Shown: positions 16,284 through 26,315, numbered from the stretch's first letter. The stretch is 64,000 bases of DNA from DATLLN01 sp963809205 (GCA_963809205.1 CAWEIS010000028.1:471376-535375), one strand, 5' to 3'. Numbers and translations are program-made. The notes: generated by a model from the letters alone, not told the origin.

Positions 16284-17396
16284 ATGGTGACCGCCCACAC
16301 CGACGTCGTCGGCTCGCTCCTGCGGCCTCCGGAGCTGCTCGCCGCGCGCGAGCGCTACGAGCGGGGCGAGCTGCCCGCGCCCGAGTTCAAGGCGATCGAG
16401 GACGCGGCGGTCGATGCGGCCGTGCGCCTCCAGGAGGACACCGGGATCGACGTCGCCACCGACGGGGAGATGCGCCGCCTCTCGTTCCAGAGCGGGCTGC
16501 CCGACGCGGTCGACGGCTTCGGCGACGTGCCGCTCGAGGCCTACCTGTGGGGCGAATGGCACGGCGACGAGAGCGTCGGCGACGACCACACGCAGCGGCC
16601 GGCGCGGCTCGGCGTCAAGGACAAGCTGCGGCGCCGTCGCCACATCGCCGCGGAGGAGCTGACCTACCTACGAGGCGCCGTCCGCACGGCGACGCCCAAG
16701 GTGACGCTGACCAGCCCCAGCCTGTACGCGAACCTGTGGTCGCCGGACGTCTCGCGCGACGCCTACCCCACGCTCGACGACTTCCTCGCCGACGTCGTCG
16801 ACCTGCTCTGCGACGAGGTGCGGGAGCTGGCCCGGCTGGGCGCGACCTACCTCCAGCTGGACGCGCCTCACTACCCGCTGCTGATCGACCCGGCGACCCG
16901 TGCGTTCTACGAGTCGCAGGGCTGGAGCGTCGAGCGCTGGCTGGAGCGCGGCATCGAGATGGACAACGCGGTGATCGACGCCGCACCGGGCGTCACCTTC
17001 GGCTTCCACCTCTGCCGCGGCAACCAGCACAGCCGCTGGCTCGTCTCCGGCGGCTACGACCCGATCGCCTCAACCGTGTTCCGCAAGGTCGCCGCCGATC
17101 GCCTGCTGCTGGAGTACGACGACGAGCGCTCGGGCGGCTTCGAGCCGCTGGCCGAGGTGCCGGACTCGAAGATGGTCGTGCTCGGCCTGGTGACCACCAA
17201 GTCGCCGCGCCCGGAGACGGAGCAGCAGCTCATGGCCCGCACCCGCGAGGCGGCGCACCACGTCGACCTTGAGCGGCTCGCGATCAGCCCCCAATGCGGC
17301 TTCGCCACGTCGATCGGCGGCAACGTGCTGACGATGGAGGATCAGCGCCGCAAGCTCGTAACGATCGGGCGAGTAGCCGACACGATCTGGGGGTAG
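16284..17396 (+). CDS. Cobalamin-independent methionine synthase (MetE C-terminal) family protein
   Basis: The 370-residue protein matches the stand-alone C-terminal barrel of MetE. Zinc-site elements are FGFHLCRGN (His and Cys), the Glu in LLLEYDDE, and ISPQCGFA (Cys); DVVGSLLRPPELL begins the chain. Stand-alone proteins of this length include methyl-cobalamin- or corrinoid-linked methyltransferases and MetE homologues of unknown donor, so full methionine synthase activity is not assured. The ATG at 16284 is chosen because the in-frame extension upstream runs through the intergenic repeat and has repeat-like composition. Confidence 0.85.
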   Translation: MVTAHTDVVGSLLRPPELLAARERYERGELPAPEFKAIEDAAVDAAVRLQEDTGIDVATDGEMRRLSFQSGLPDAVDGFGDVPLEAYLWGEWHGDESVGDDHTQRPARLGVKDKLRRRRHIAAEELTYLRGAVRTATPKVTLTSPSLYANLWSPDVSRDAYPTLDDFLADVVDLLCDEVRELARLGATYLQLDAPHYPLLIDPATRAFYESQGWSVERWLERGIEMDNAVIDAAPGVTFGFHLCRGNQHSRWLVSGGYDPIASTVFRKVAADRLLLEYDDERSGGFEPLAEVPDSKMVVLGLVTTKSPRPETEQQLMARTREAAHHVDLERLAISPQCGFATSIGGNVLTMEDQRRKLVTIGRVADTIWG

Positions 17397-17482
17397 GGCC
17401 TCCGATACAGGCGAACTTGGCCGGCAGCGCGTAGGATTCCGCACTCGCACTCCGTCCCGAACTCTGAGCGAAGACCAAAACG

Positions 17483-18619
17483 ATGCGCAAGGTGCTGATC
17501 GTCGCTCCGACCAGGCGCGACCTCCTCAACTTGGTAGACGGCCGGGTGCTGTCGCGATACGACCTCGTGTTCGAGGAATCGCCCGGCGTCGCCGGCGTGT
17601 TCGGTTCCAGCGACTCGACCGCCGCACTGGCGACCGTGGTCGCCGAGCGGCTGGGCCTGCCAGGATCGGGCTACGACGCGTTCATGCGCTGCCACGACAA
17701 GCTGGTCTGCCGGCGGATCCAGGCCGAGGCCGTGCCCGAGGCAGTGCCGGCGTTCGCGGCGATCGATACCCACCAGCGCTCCGAGCGGGCACCGCTCTCC
17801 TACCCGTTCTTCATCAAGCCCGTGCAGGGGCACCTGTCGCAGTACGCCTACGCGGTGGACGGCCCCGAGCGGCTGGCCGAGGTGCTCGCCGCCGCCCGCC
17901 GCGCCCAGATCCGCTACCTGATCGCGGAGGAGCTGCTGGAAGGCCGGCTGGTCACGTTCGAGGGGTTCGCGTCAAACGGCGAGGTGACGCCGATCGGCGT
18001 CACTGACGCCGTGATGCATGAGAACGGCATCTCGTTCCTGCGGTTCGAGTACCCGAGCAGCCTCCCCGAGGGGCCGCAGCGGGAGATGGCCGAGATCGCT
18101 TCGCGGCTGATGCCGGCGCTGGAGTTCAACGGCTCGCTGTTCAACATCGAGTTCTTCGTCGGTGACGACGGGCGGCCGCGGATCGTCGAGGTCAACGGCC
18201 GCATGGCATCGCAGTTCGCGCCGCTGGTGCGGGCCGTCCACGGCGTGTCGACGTACGAGCTCCAGCTCGAGCTGGCCTGCGGTGGCCACCCCGAACTGCC
18301 GCCCGCGCGCGATGGCGTGGTGGCCGCCAGCTTCCTGCTGCGGACATACGAGGACGCCGTCGTCCGCTCGGCGCCCGACCCCGCCGCCGTCTACGAGGCG
18401 CTGCCCGGCGCCCACGTCGAGCTGCTCGTCCGCGTCGGCCAGCGGCTGTCCGAGAACGACGACGACGTGCTGTCCCACCGGCTCGCAGTGGTCGCGTTGT
18501 CAGGGCCGGACCGCGAGTCGCTGCTGGAGCGCTACGAGGCGGCTGCCGACCTCCTGGACTTCGACCTGACGCCGGTCGCTCAGAACTCGCCCTGGCACCA
18601 GGGCGCGCGCTCCGGCTGA
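17483..18619 (+). CDS. ATP-grasp domain protein
   Basis: The 378-residue protein has an N-terminal pre-ATP-grasp segment (RKVLIVAPTRRD), then the ATP-grasp fold. Visible parts are YPFFIKPVQGHLSQ (phosphate-binding Lys), LIAEELLEGRLVTFEGF, and the Mg-binding NIEFFVGDDGRPRIVEVNGRMAS. Members ligate carboxylates to amines, thiols or other nucleophiles (carnosine synthase-like, BL00235/CARNS1-like). The substrate is unknown. The gene follows the metE-like gene after 86 bases and overlaps the convergent eis-like gene by 40 bases at its 3' end. Confidence 0.82.
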   Translation: MRKVLIVAPTRRDLLNLVDGRVLSRYDLVFEESPGVAGVFGSSDSTAALATVVAERLGLPGSGYDAFMRCHDKLVCRRIQAEAVPEAVPAFAAIDTHQRSERAPLSYPFFIKPVQGHLSQYAYAVDGPERLAEVLAAARRAQIRYLIAEELLEGRLVTFEGFASNGEVTPIGVTDAVMHENGISFLRFEYPSSLPEGPQREMAEIASRLMPALEFNGSLFNIEFFVGDDGRPRIVEVNGRMASQFAPLVRAVHGVSTYELQLELACGGHPELPPARDGVVAASFLLRTYEDAVVRSAPDPAAVYEALPGAHVELLVRVGQRLSENDDDVLSHRLAVVALSGPDRESLLERYEAAADLLDFDLTPVAQNSPWHQGARSG

Positions 18620-19776
18620 AACATCGCGTCGGCGCGCAGGAGGGCTCCGGGCGCCAGCTCGCGCACCAGGCCGGCCTGCGCCAGCTCGCCGAACCGGTGG
18701 CCGCCGAGGTGGCACGATGCGAGCGCCCGGACGCCGAGCGCAATGTCCGGATCGCCGCTCCCCGCCGCGCACGTCCCCCGGCCGTCCTCGGCCTCCAGCC
18801 GGAGCACCGTGCCCTCGACGTCCAGCACGAGGTCGCCGTCCGCCGCATAGCGGCGTGACGCCAGCGCCCGCGGGGCATCGAGCAGGTTGATCCACAGCCC
18901 GTCGGTCATCCAGCCGAAGCGCGCCCGCCGGGGATCGGCCAGCCGCCAGCGGATCGGGTCGTCGAGCGGCCGGCTCTCGACCCGGACGGTGGCGACCAGG
19001 TCGATGTCGAGCAGGAACCGCCAGACCGCGGCATGCCCCTCGGCTGTCGTCCAGCACAGCTCCTCGCACTCGATCACGCCGGCGGGAACGCCCTGCTCCC
19101 AGATGTCGTCCTGGCGGTAGATCGCGTAGGCGTCCGCCGTGCCGCCGGCGTCCTCGTGGATGACTACGAACCGGCTGGACAGCCGCGACTCCGAGAGCAG
19201 GTACAGCCAGTCGATCGCCGGGCGGCCGACGTCGCCGACGCAGTCCCGTCGCGACCGCGCCAGGATGGCGGGCAGCAGCTCGAGCGCCTCGGCTGCGGCG
19301 AGCAGCCGCACGCGGCCGCCGTCCGGCGGTCCCTCGACGAACGCGCTGTGCACGGTGTCGACCTCGATCCGGTTCAGCACGGGAGCGGCCGGCGCGAATC
19401 CGAACCGGCCGTAGATCCCGTACTCCGAGACCCAGAGGGCCGCGCGGTCGAGGCCCGCCTCGCGGGCGTCCACCAGCGCGAGATCCATCAGACCGCGCAT
19501 CGCGCCGCGCCTGCGGTGGGTTGGCAGCGTCGACACCCAGGTGATCGCGCTGACGGTTACCTCGCCGCCGCCGGGCACGACCATCGGTGCCTGGAAGTCG
19601 AGCAGCGTCGAGACGATCTTGCCGCCGTCGTACGCCGCCCGCGGGGTCGTGCCCTGGAAGCCTGGGAGCAGGCGGTCGACATCCTCTTGCGTGCGGTGGC
19701 CGCCGCCGGCCACGGCCTGGGCGTGGACGAACGCCGGCAGCTCGTCCGGCTCGACCCTTCGGAACTCGAGGCTCAT
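18580..19776 (-). CDS. Eis-family GNAT N-acetyltransferase
   Basis: The 398-residue protein has the Eis layout. An N-terminal GNAT domain includes the acetyl-CoA loop THRRRGAMRGLMD (about residues 90-103). Next come YGIYGRFGFAPA, a second degenerate GNAT region, and a C-terminal sterol-carrier-like domain. The chain ends in a free carboxyl Phe (WCQGEF), which in this family acts as the general base. Known members acetylate aminoglycosides, capreomycin or protein lysines; the physiological target here is unknown. It overlaps the downstream dehydrogenase by four bases on one side and the convergent ATP-grasp gene on the other. Confidence 0.9.
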   Translation of the reverse strand: MSLEFRRVEPDELPAFVHAQAVAGGGHRTQEDVDRLLPGFQGTTPRAAYDGGKIVSTLLDFQAPMVVPGGGEVTVSAITWVSTLPTHRRRGAMRGLMDLALVDAREAGLDRAALWVSEYGIYGRFGFAPAAPVLNRIEVDTVHSAFVEGPPDGGRVRLLAAAEALELLPAILARSRRDCVGDVGRPAIDWLYLLSESRLSSRFVVIHEDAGGTADAYAIYRQDDIWEQGVPAGVIECEELCWTTAEGHAAVWRFLLDIDLVATVRVESRPLDDPIRWRLADPRRARFGWMTDGLWINLLDAPRALASRRYAADGDLVLDVEGTVLRLEAEDGRGTCAAGSGDPDIALGVRALASCHLGGHRFGELAQAGLVRELAPGALLRADAMFQPERAPWCQGEF

Positions 19777-20639
19777 CGCCGGCGCTTCGCGACGCGGGCG
19801 AGGTTGCTGACGTCCTCGTCGCCCTTGCCGTCGGCGATCAGCTCGTCCTCCTCGCCCAGCACCTGCTGGGAGACGCGGAAGTCCAGGCCGAGGTCGCGAG
19901 CCTCGTCCAGCGCTATGGCCAGGTCCTTGCGGTGCAGCTCCGTCTTGAAGCCCAGCGGATAGCGGTCGTCGATCATGTTCTGCGAGCGATTGGCCAGCAC
20001 CCAGGACTGGGCGGCGCCGGCCGACAGCGCCTCCACCAGCTTGGGCAGCGGCAGGCCCGACGCCTCGGCCAGGGCGATCCCCTCGGCGACCGTCGCGTAG
20101 GTGCCGGCGATCATCACCTGGTTCACCGCCTTGCCCATCTGCCCCGAGCCGCTCGGCCCGAGGTGCGTGATCCGCTTTCCGAACGCCTCCAGCACCGGCA
20201 TCGCCCGGGACACATGCTCGTCGTCGCCGCCGACGAAGATGGTCAACGCCCCCTGCTCCGCGCCCTCGGAGCCGCCCGACACCGGCGCGTCGACCATGCC
20301 CAGGCCGCGTTCGGCCAGCCGGGCGGCCAGCCCGGCGGTCGCCGACGGCGACACCGTCGAGCAGTCGACAACAACGGCGGCGGCTTCCATCCCCTCGGCG
20401 GCGCCGCCCTCGCCGAGGACGACCTGCTCGAGGTCAGGCGTATCGGAGACACAGGTCAGCACCGCATCGGCGCCACGCGCGGCCTCGGCCGGCGTGCCGG
20501 CGCGGCGCGCGCCCAGCTCGGACAGCGGCAGCTCGCGGTCGCGCGTGCGGTTGTGCACGGTGACCTCGTGACCCGCGTTCAGCAGGTGGCGCGCCATCGG
20601 TGCACCCATCGTCCCCAGTCCGATCACCGCGACCCGCAT
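19773..20639 (-). CDS. Beta-hydroxyacid dehydrogenase (3-hydroxyisobutyrate dehydrogenase family)
   Basis: The 288-residue protein begins RVAVIGLGTMGAPMARHL, the family's NAD(P)-binding start. It contains the substrate site FVDAPVSGG-type motif (here MVDAPVSGGSEGA, about residue 115), the catalytic Lys in GSGQMGKAVNQ, and a helical C-terminal domain. Members reduce or oxidise 3-hydroxyisobutyrate, tartronate semialdehyde or succinic semialdehyde. The start ATG at 20639 is set by the nucleotide-binding motif; the longer open frame upstream overlaps the PilZ gene. It is coupled to the eis-like gene through a 4-base overlap. Confidence 0.9.
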   Translation of the reverse strand: MRVAVIGLGTMGAPMARHLLNAGHEVTVHNRTRDRELPLSELGARRAGTPAEAARGADAVLTCVSDTPDLEQVVLGEGGAAEGMEAAAVVVDCSTVSPSATAGLAARLAERGLGMVDAPVSGGSEGAEQGALTIFVGGDDEHVSRAMPVLEAFGKRITHLGPSGSGQMGKAVNQVMIAGTYATVAEGIALAEASGLPLPKLVEALSAGAAQSWVLANRSQNMIDDRYPLGFKTELHRKDLAIALDEARDLGLDFRVSQQVLGEEDELIADGKGDEDVSNLARVAKRRR

Positions 20640-20650
20640 GGAGCGGGACT

Positions 20651-21357
20651 CTACGCGGTTTCGGCCTGGCGCCGCACCTCCTGGCGCCGCTCCTCCTCGA
20701 TCGCGAACCGGAGCATGCGCGATCGCGTGACCCTGTCGAGCCGGTCGAACTGCGGGGTCACCAGCAGCCGGCCGTCGCCCTCGCCGTCGTCCTGCACAGC
20801 GACCACCGTGGCGGCGGTTTCCAGCTCGAAGTGGTCGCCGTTGCCCTCGATCCGCAGATGCGGCCCGGTGCCCAGCTCGAGCCGCTCCCGCGTGATCAGC
20901 CGCAGGTCGTCGGCGGACAGATCGGACGTGCGCGCCTTGACCGGCTCCGGGGCGGACTCGCAACGGAAGAGCACGGCAGCCAGAGGGCCAGCCGGACGTT
21001 GGAGTGCTGCGCCACCGCTCGCCGCTCCTCGGCGAACACCAGCTGGACGATGCGCTGCTCGGCCCGCCGGTCGAGCCGCTCGAAGGCCAGCGCGTAGTGC
21101 GGCCGGCCGTCGCGGCCGGCGACGATGCGGACGACCCGCGCCTCGGTCGCCAACTCGAACGACGGATCGGACAGGCAGAGCTCGATGCGGACGCGATCGT
21201 GCATCCCCAGCGCGCCGTCGACGGTCACCTGCAGCCCCGCCGCCCGAGATGTCGAGCGTCTGCGCGGGCAGCGGCTCGTCGGGCGCGCCCTCGCCCAATC
21301 GCCAGAGCTGCGCGGGAGCCGCACCCGCAGGAAATTCCGCCGCTCATCCTGTGACAT
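20651..21357 (-). CDS. Tandem PilZ-domain protein, reading frame broken by apparent indels
   Basis: Reading across three single-base frame changes (near 21311, 21240 and 20983) restores one continuous protein of about 235 residues. It starts MSQDERRNFLRVRLP, with a first PilZ domain (RRNFLRV, then QTLDISGGG, then LQVTVDG) and a second PilZ-like unit (AAVLFRCES, then KARTSDLSADDLRL). PilZ domains bind cyclic di-GMP through RxxxR and D/NxSxxG; the first domain keeps both. Each break lies in or next to a short homopolymer and the protein resumes with good similarity. An assembly error is therefore likelier than gene decay. It precedes the beta-hydroxyacid dehydrogenase by 11 bases. Confidence 0.7.
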
Positions 21358-21462
21358 TTCAGACGAGAAATCGACAGCTTGGCTCTGGGATTGCGCTCGA
21401 GAGGCATCAGCGGCGCCCTGGATCACACCGTGACCACGCCGCAGGGTGCCGCTTGGCGGCCG

Positions 21463-21650
21463 TCAGTCCTCGAGCAGAACGTGCGAGTGGGTGTTGAGCG
21501 TCAGGGTCTTGTCGGAGTGTCCGAGCGCTGCCGCCACCATCGTGATCGGCACGCCCTCGGCGACCTTCACACTCGCCCACCGGTGCCGGAGATCGTGCGG
21601 GGAGTAGTGGGCGATCCCTGCGCCTTGGCATGCGCTGGTCATCGCCGCGC
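21463..21650 (-). pseudogene. Tyrosine-recombinase (phage-type integrase) C-terminal remnant
   Basis: About 60 residues encode the last part of a tyrosine recombinase: HYSPHDLRHRWASVKV (Arg and His of the catalytic set), AALGHSDKTLTLNTH and SHVLLED. The position that should hold the Tyr nucleophile (NTYSHV in relatives) is His. The N-terminal and core-binding domains are absent, replaced by unrelated sequence before the cyclase gene. This is a dead scrap of an integrated element. No matching attachment site or other mobile gene was recognised nearby. Confidence 0.7.
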
Positions 21651-21732
21651 GGGGCTCGACTCGCGAAGGCCGGGGAAGCCCGGTGTTCGCCGACGAGCAA
21701 CACATGAGCCGGCGGCGTAGGATCGTGCGATC

Positions 21733-24446
21733 ATGGCTCCTGGGACAGGGCCTTCGCTGCCGACCGGCACGGTTACGCTCGTGTTTACGGATATCGAGGG
21801 CTCGACGCGCCTTCTGCGTGCGAACGAGCAGACGTACTCCGACCTGCTCGAACGGCAACGAACACTCGTCGGCGAGGCGTTTCGGCGCGGCGTCATCTTC
21901 GGATTTGAGGGCGATGCGGTCTTCGCCGCGTTCTCCAGTCCGAAGGACGCAGTGCTGGCAGCCGGCGAAGCCCAGCGACTGCTGACGAGCGAGGCGTGGC
22001 CGGACGGCGCGTGCCTGCGTGTCCGCATGGGCATCCACACCGGAACGCCCCGCGTGGTCGCGGACGATTACGTCGGCCTGGACGTCCACCGCACAGCGCG
22101 GGTCTGCGCGGCGGCGCACGGAGCCCAGGTCATCACCTCGCAATCGACACGGGACTTGCTGACCGACTGTGACCTCGGCGTCGGGTTTCTCGATCTCGGT
22201 CGTCACACGCTGAAGGATTTCGAGGAGCCCGCGCCGCTGTATCAGCTGCGGATCCCTGGGTGCCCAGAGGCCTTTCCACCGCCGCGCACCGTGGAGGCCC
22301 GCATCGTTGCCCTGCCCCGTGAGGCAAGCAGCTTGATCGGGCGGACATCGGAACTCGGTCTCTTGGCCGACGAGATTCTCACGCACCGACTCGTCACGCT
22401 GACCGGGGCCGGCGGCTCAGGCAAGACGAAGCTCGCAGTCCGGCTGGGCTGGAACATGGCGCCGCGATTCCGCGGGCCGGTGGTCTTCGTGCCGTTGGCC
22501 TCGCTTGCGGATGCCAGCCAACTGGCGGGTCACCTTGGGCGGATCCTCGCGCCGGGCGCGGCGGTTTCCTCCTGGGAGGAGGTGCTCGCGCTCCTCAAGG
22601 ATCAGCATTCTCTGATCATCCTGGACAACGCCGAGCACTTGGACGGCTTCGGTGAACACGTCCGTGAACTGGTGGACTCGTGCGACCGAGCTCACCTGCT
22701 CGTCACAAGCCGCTCGCCGCTCGGCGCTTCCGGAGAGCGCGTGTTTTCCGTCGCTCCGCTCGACGCCGACGACGCGCTGAGCCTTCTGGTCGAGCGAGTG
22801 CGCGCACATCGGGTCGGATTTGCGCCGACCGCGGAAGAGAACGAGTTTCTTCGGGCCATCGCGCGCCGGCTCGACGGGTTGCCGCTGGCGTTGGAGCTCG
22901 CTGCGGCACGACTTCGTGCGCTGCCTCCCGCGGCACTGCTGCGCAGACTCGACCGTCAGCTCGACCTCCTGACCAGCGAGAGCGCCGACCTGCCGCCCCG
23001 CCAGCGAACCATGCGCGGCGCAATCCAGTGGAGCCACGACATGCTCAGCGGACAGGATCAGGCGCTGTTCGCGTCGCTCGCCGTCTTTCGCTCGCCTGCG
23101 GCTCTGTCGACCGTCGCGGCGCTCAACCAGGCCGACGAGATCCAGACCCTCGACGGGCTGACGCGGCTCATCGACGCGAGCCTGGTTCGTCCCGGAGTGG
23201 CACATACGGAGCCGCGGTACTGGATGCTGGAGCCGATCCGCCAGTTCGCCGCCGAGCGGCTGCACGAATGTGGTCTCGACGAGATCCTGTGCCGGCGGCT
23301 GCTCAGCGATCTGGCCGAGGCCGCAAGCCGGGCCTGGGCGGATGACGCAGACGTCTTCGCGCTCTTCGCCGACGAGGTCGACACCGTGCTCAACGCACTC
23401 GAGGATGCCGTCGCTCTCGACGAGTGGAACCTGGGCCTCACCCTGGCTGACGTGGTGACACGAACGGTGCTGGTTCCCATGGGCGTCCAGACTCAGCTCG
23501 CCCGATGGGTCGACCAGGCCGAGCAGCATCGGGGCTCCCTGAACGACATCGCGCAGGCTCGGCTCTTACGCGTCGGAGCCTGGGCACGGATCCTCTCCCT
23601 CCCCGAAGTACTTGCCCGGTGGCAGGAAGCCGCCGCGTTGCTTCGCGACACACCGGATACGCGCCTGCTCGCAGAGACGTGGATAGGCGTCGCGATCAAC
23701 GCCTCGCTTCTCGGCCAGGCCGACACCGCCACCGAGGCGCTGGCCGAGGCGGAACGTCTCGCATGTTCCTCTCCATCCCTCAAAGCCATGGCGGCCATGG
23801 CCCGGGCGCAGTTCGCTGCGATCGCCTATCAGTCCGACGCGCCGGACCTCTACCGGCTGGCCGACGAGCTCGCTACGGCGTCGGGTGACTCAGTCTTGCG
23901 GTTCACGTGCGAAACGACCGCGCCTATACAACGATCCTCACCGGCGACTACCGGAGGGCTCTGACGCTGGTTCACAGTGCGATAGAGATGGCCGATCGGC
24001 GCGGAGTGGCCAACTTCGCCACCCTCCACACCGCAGCCGTCGCGGCGCTCGCGCTCGGCGACGTGGCGAACGCGGCCCACCACCTCCAGCGAATCCTCGT
24101 CACCTACGACCGGCTCGGCATGGCAGCCGACGACTACTTCCTCGGCCTCTATCTGCATGCCGCGGCAGCCGTCGCCGGTGCTGCCGGCGACTCGCCGGCC
24201 TCTGCGCAGCTGCTCGCAGGGGCCGAGCTGCTGCTCGGCGAGGACTCGGGGATCGACGCTCAGGGGGCCGAATGTTACGAGTACCACCTGCGTGCCGCAC
24301 AGCAGTACGCCGGCACCGCAGCCTGGGAGCGGGACACCGAACGAGGTGCATCCCTCGACCGGCGGCAGCTGCTCAGGCTGGCGCTTGACACCGTCGCCGA
24401 GGCGGTCGCGCCCGTCGATGTGCCGGTCGGCGCCGCGGAACCGTGA
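21733..24446 (+). CDS. Adenylate/guanylate cyclase-NB-ARC-type ATPase regulator, one apparent frameshift
   Basis: Residues 10-170 form a class III nucleotide cyclase domain (TLVFTDIEGSTRLLR, GDAVFAAF with both metal Asp, MGIHTGTP). A P-loop ATPase follows with GAGGSGKTKLAVRL (about residue 227), Walker B SLIILDNAEHL, and LPLALELAAARLRAL typical of LuxR/AfsR-like STAND ATPases. A TPR-like helical tail follows. The first frame stops at 23964. Moving one base near 23905 joins it to the frame ending at 24446, giving about 904 residues and a natural helical C-terminus. Such cyclase-STAND proteins are signal-responsive regulators in actinobacteria; the signal and output are unknown. Confidence 0.82.
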
Positions 24447-24468
24447 GGGAGGCCCATGCCCCGGACGT

Positions 24469-24670
24469 TCACGACCATCCGGCGTGGGAATCCTCACCAA
24501 GCTTCCAGCGGAGCCGGCGGGCATGCGAGTCCACCTCGCGTGCGGCCGGGCTGCGGAACTCCCAGACCGTGTACCGCACATGGCCCTCGAGGTCACCGTC
24601 GGGGGGCGGCCTCGTCCACCAGTTGGAGCCGGATGCGGTGAACTAATTTCGACCGCTTCCTCGAGATCAT
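24469..24670 (-). CDS. Small basic hypothetical protein, one apparent frameshift
   Basis: An ATG at 24670 opens a frame that reads MISRKRSKLVHRIRLQLVDE. After a one-base change in a C-run near 24604 it continues as DGDLEGHVRYTVWEFRSPAAREVDSHARRLRWK to a stop at 24469, about 67 residues. The composition is protein-like, with no domain that I recognise. The competing plus-strand frame at 24443-24646 has shadow-like composition. This is a tentative call. Confidence 0.35.
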
Positions 24671-24714
24671 CGGGCAGCCGAGAAGGCCTGTCCCCAGCGG
24701 TGTAGGCTGGCTCG

Positions 24715-24977
24715 ATGTACCCGGGACGGTATGTCCTAGCGGTGGTCGTCGGCCTAGCTCTCGGTATCGCTGGCGGCGGGCTGACCCACCAACCGAGCGA
24801 GCCCCCCACCCCACACCGACAGTCGCACCACCACCGCGCCGGGCCACAGCCGGTCGTGCTCCCGCTCCCGACCAGACGGCACCGCAGACGCCACCGCAGA
24901 CCCAGCAACCGCTTGGAGCACAGCGCATCCAGCGCATGCTCGACCGCTGCATGAGCAAGCCCACTTCCCCGGCGTGA
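24715..24977 (+). CDS. Small membrane-anchored Pro-rich protein, one apparent frameshift
   Basis: The first 25 residues form a membrane or signal segment (YVLAVVVGLALGIAGGG). Inserting one base in the C-run near 24808 gives a Pro/Thr-rich spacer (PPTPTPTVAPPP, then APAPDQTAPQTPPQTQQP). It ends RIQRMLDRCMSKPTSPA with a TGA at 24975-24977, about 88 residues. Without the correction the tail becomes His/Arg-rich and implausible. It is probably a secreted or anchored protein of unknown role. No gene is recognised between its end and the next gene (24978-25207). Confidence 0.45.
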
Positions 24978-25207
24978 GCTCAGCTGCCTGGAGCGGGTGC
25001 TGGAGCTGGGATGGCGGTAAACCCCGAGGGCCCGTCATACGATTCTGCTCTCCGCCCCGATCGGCAGCAGCGCATACACCTAGGCCTTGATTCCTCTGGG
25101 ACCACACCGGGACTACACCAGGAGGCGAATCAGCGGCGTATACGGCGAGGCCAACAGGTTGGTTGAGCCAAAACCGCTTGTTTGGGCGGCGGGAAGGATT
25201 CAGAGAA

Positions 25208-25663
25208 TTAATCGCACAAGCACGCGACCGCAGCGTCTGAGCGCACCTCGGAAACGCGCCAGCGTTCGAGCAGCGCGGCGGCGAACCGGTTGCAGTCGAT
25301 CTCGCTCTTCGGTGCCTTGCGGACGAACTGCTCGACGTGCCGCGCCTCGTGGGCGGCGACGTAGACGAGCGCCGAGCGCCAGTCCGCAAGCAGCACCTCG
25401 GGGCTGCGAGCGGTCGCCCGCCACGGGTCCTGCGAGAAGCTGTCGGGCGGCCCCAGTGCGATCGTCACGAGGTGGGTCGCCTGCCGGGGCGCATTCGAGA
25501 TCTTCGGCACGCCTGAGTAGGCCCGGCCCCGAAAGGCGCCGCGGCCCTTGCCGAGGTTCTTGACGTTGATGCAGACCCGCGGACCGTCGAGCCACCCGGC
25601 TGCGAGCTGCACCAGACGGCTCACCTCGTCGTCCGGATAGCGGCTGGTGTTGCGGATCCACAC
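25208..25663 (-). CDS. Hypothetical protein with HExxH metalloprotease-like motif
   Basis: The 151-residue protein starts at GTG 25663 (VWIRNTSRYPDDEV). Its second half has YVAAHEARHVEQFVRKAP, an HEARH motif in a helix as in SprT-like or other small zinc peptidases. It is followed by EIDCNRFAAALLERW, where Glu could be the third ligand. There is no signal peptide, so it is presumably cytoplasmic. I cannot name a family. It is flanked upstream by the divergent methyltransferase gene 40 bases away. Confidence 0.6.
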   Translation of the reverse strand: MWIRNTSRYPDDEVSRLVQLAAGWLDGPRVCINVKNLGKGRGAFRGRAYSGVPKISNAPRQATHLVTIALGPPDSFSQDPWRATARSPEVLLADWRSALVYVAAHEARHVEQFVRKAPKSEIDCNRFAAALLERWRVSEVRSDAAVACLCD

Positions 25664-25703
25664 GGCGCAGGAGGCTACCGCGCGCGGCGGCTAGGCTGGT
25701 GGC

Positions 25704-26315
25704 ATGGCCAGGGTCGTCGACGATGAGATGCGCGCCTACTACGAGCGGCGCGCGCCCGAGTACGACGACTGGTGGCTGGGTCTCGGCCGGTACGCCGAGC
25801 TCGACCGTCCCGGGTGGCGCGGCGAGGCCGAGCAGCTCGTCGGCGTGCTCGCCGGGCTGCCGCCGGCGCACGTGCTGGACGTCGCCTGCGGCACCGGATT
25901 CCTGACCCGCCACCTGCGCGGCGAGGTGACCGGACTCGACCAGAGCCCGGCCATGCTGGAGATCACCGCGTCCCGCGGCGCCGGCATCCGCACCGTCCAG
26001 GGAGACGCCGTGCCGCTGCCGTTCGCCGACGGCGCGTTCGACCGCGTGTTGACCGGCCACTTCTACGGCCACCTGCTGCCCGACGAGCGAGCCGCGTTCC
26101 TGGCCGAGGCCAGCCGGGTGGCCGGCCAGCTGGTGGTCGTCGACTCGGCGGAGCGTGACGGCCAGCCGGCGGAGCAATGGCAGGAGCGGATCCTCAACGA
26201 CGGCTCCAGCCACCGCGTGTACAAGCGCTTCTTCACCGGCGACGGATTGGCCGCCGAGCTGGGCGGCGGAACCGTCCTGTTCGACGGGCGCTGGTTCGTC
26301 GCCGTGTCGGCCTAG
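25704..26315 (+). CDS. Class I SAM-dependent methyltransferase
   Basis: The 203-residue protein has the SAM-binding motif I VLDVACGTGFLTRHL (about residue 55), motif II GDAVPLPFADGAFDRV and a post-motif FYGHLLPDERAAFLAEASRV. The N-terminus YYERRAPEYDDWW is typical of UbiE/Coq5-like small-molecule methyltransferases. No substrate can be inferred. It is divergent from the HEARH protein and followed 36 bases later by a small lipoprotein gene. Confidence 0.88.
   Translation: MARVVDDEMRAYYERRAPEYDDWWLGLGRYAELDRPGWRGEAEQLVGVLAGLPPAHVLDVACGTGFLTRHLRGEVTGLDQSPAMLEITASRGAGIRTVQGDAVPLPFADGAFDRVLTGHFYGHLLPDERAAFLAEASRVAGQLVVVDSAERDGQPAEQWQERILNDGSSHRVYKRFFTGDGLAAELGGGTVLFDGRWFVAVSA

Noticed and set aside
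24443..24646. Plus-strand 67-residue frame after the cyclase-ATPase gene
   Set aside because: Composition is shadow-like, and the minus-strand reading after one base correction is more protein-like.
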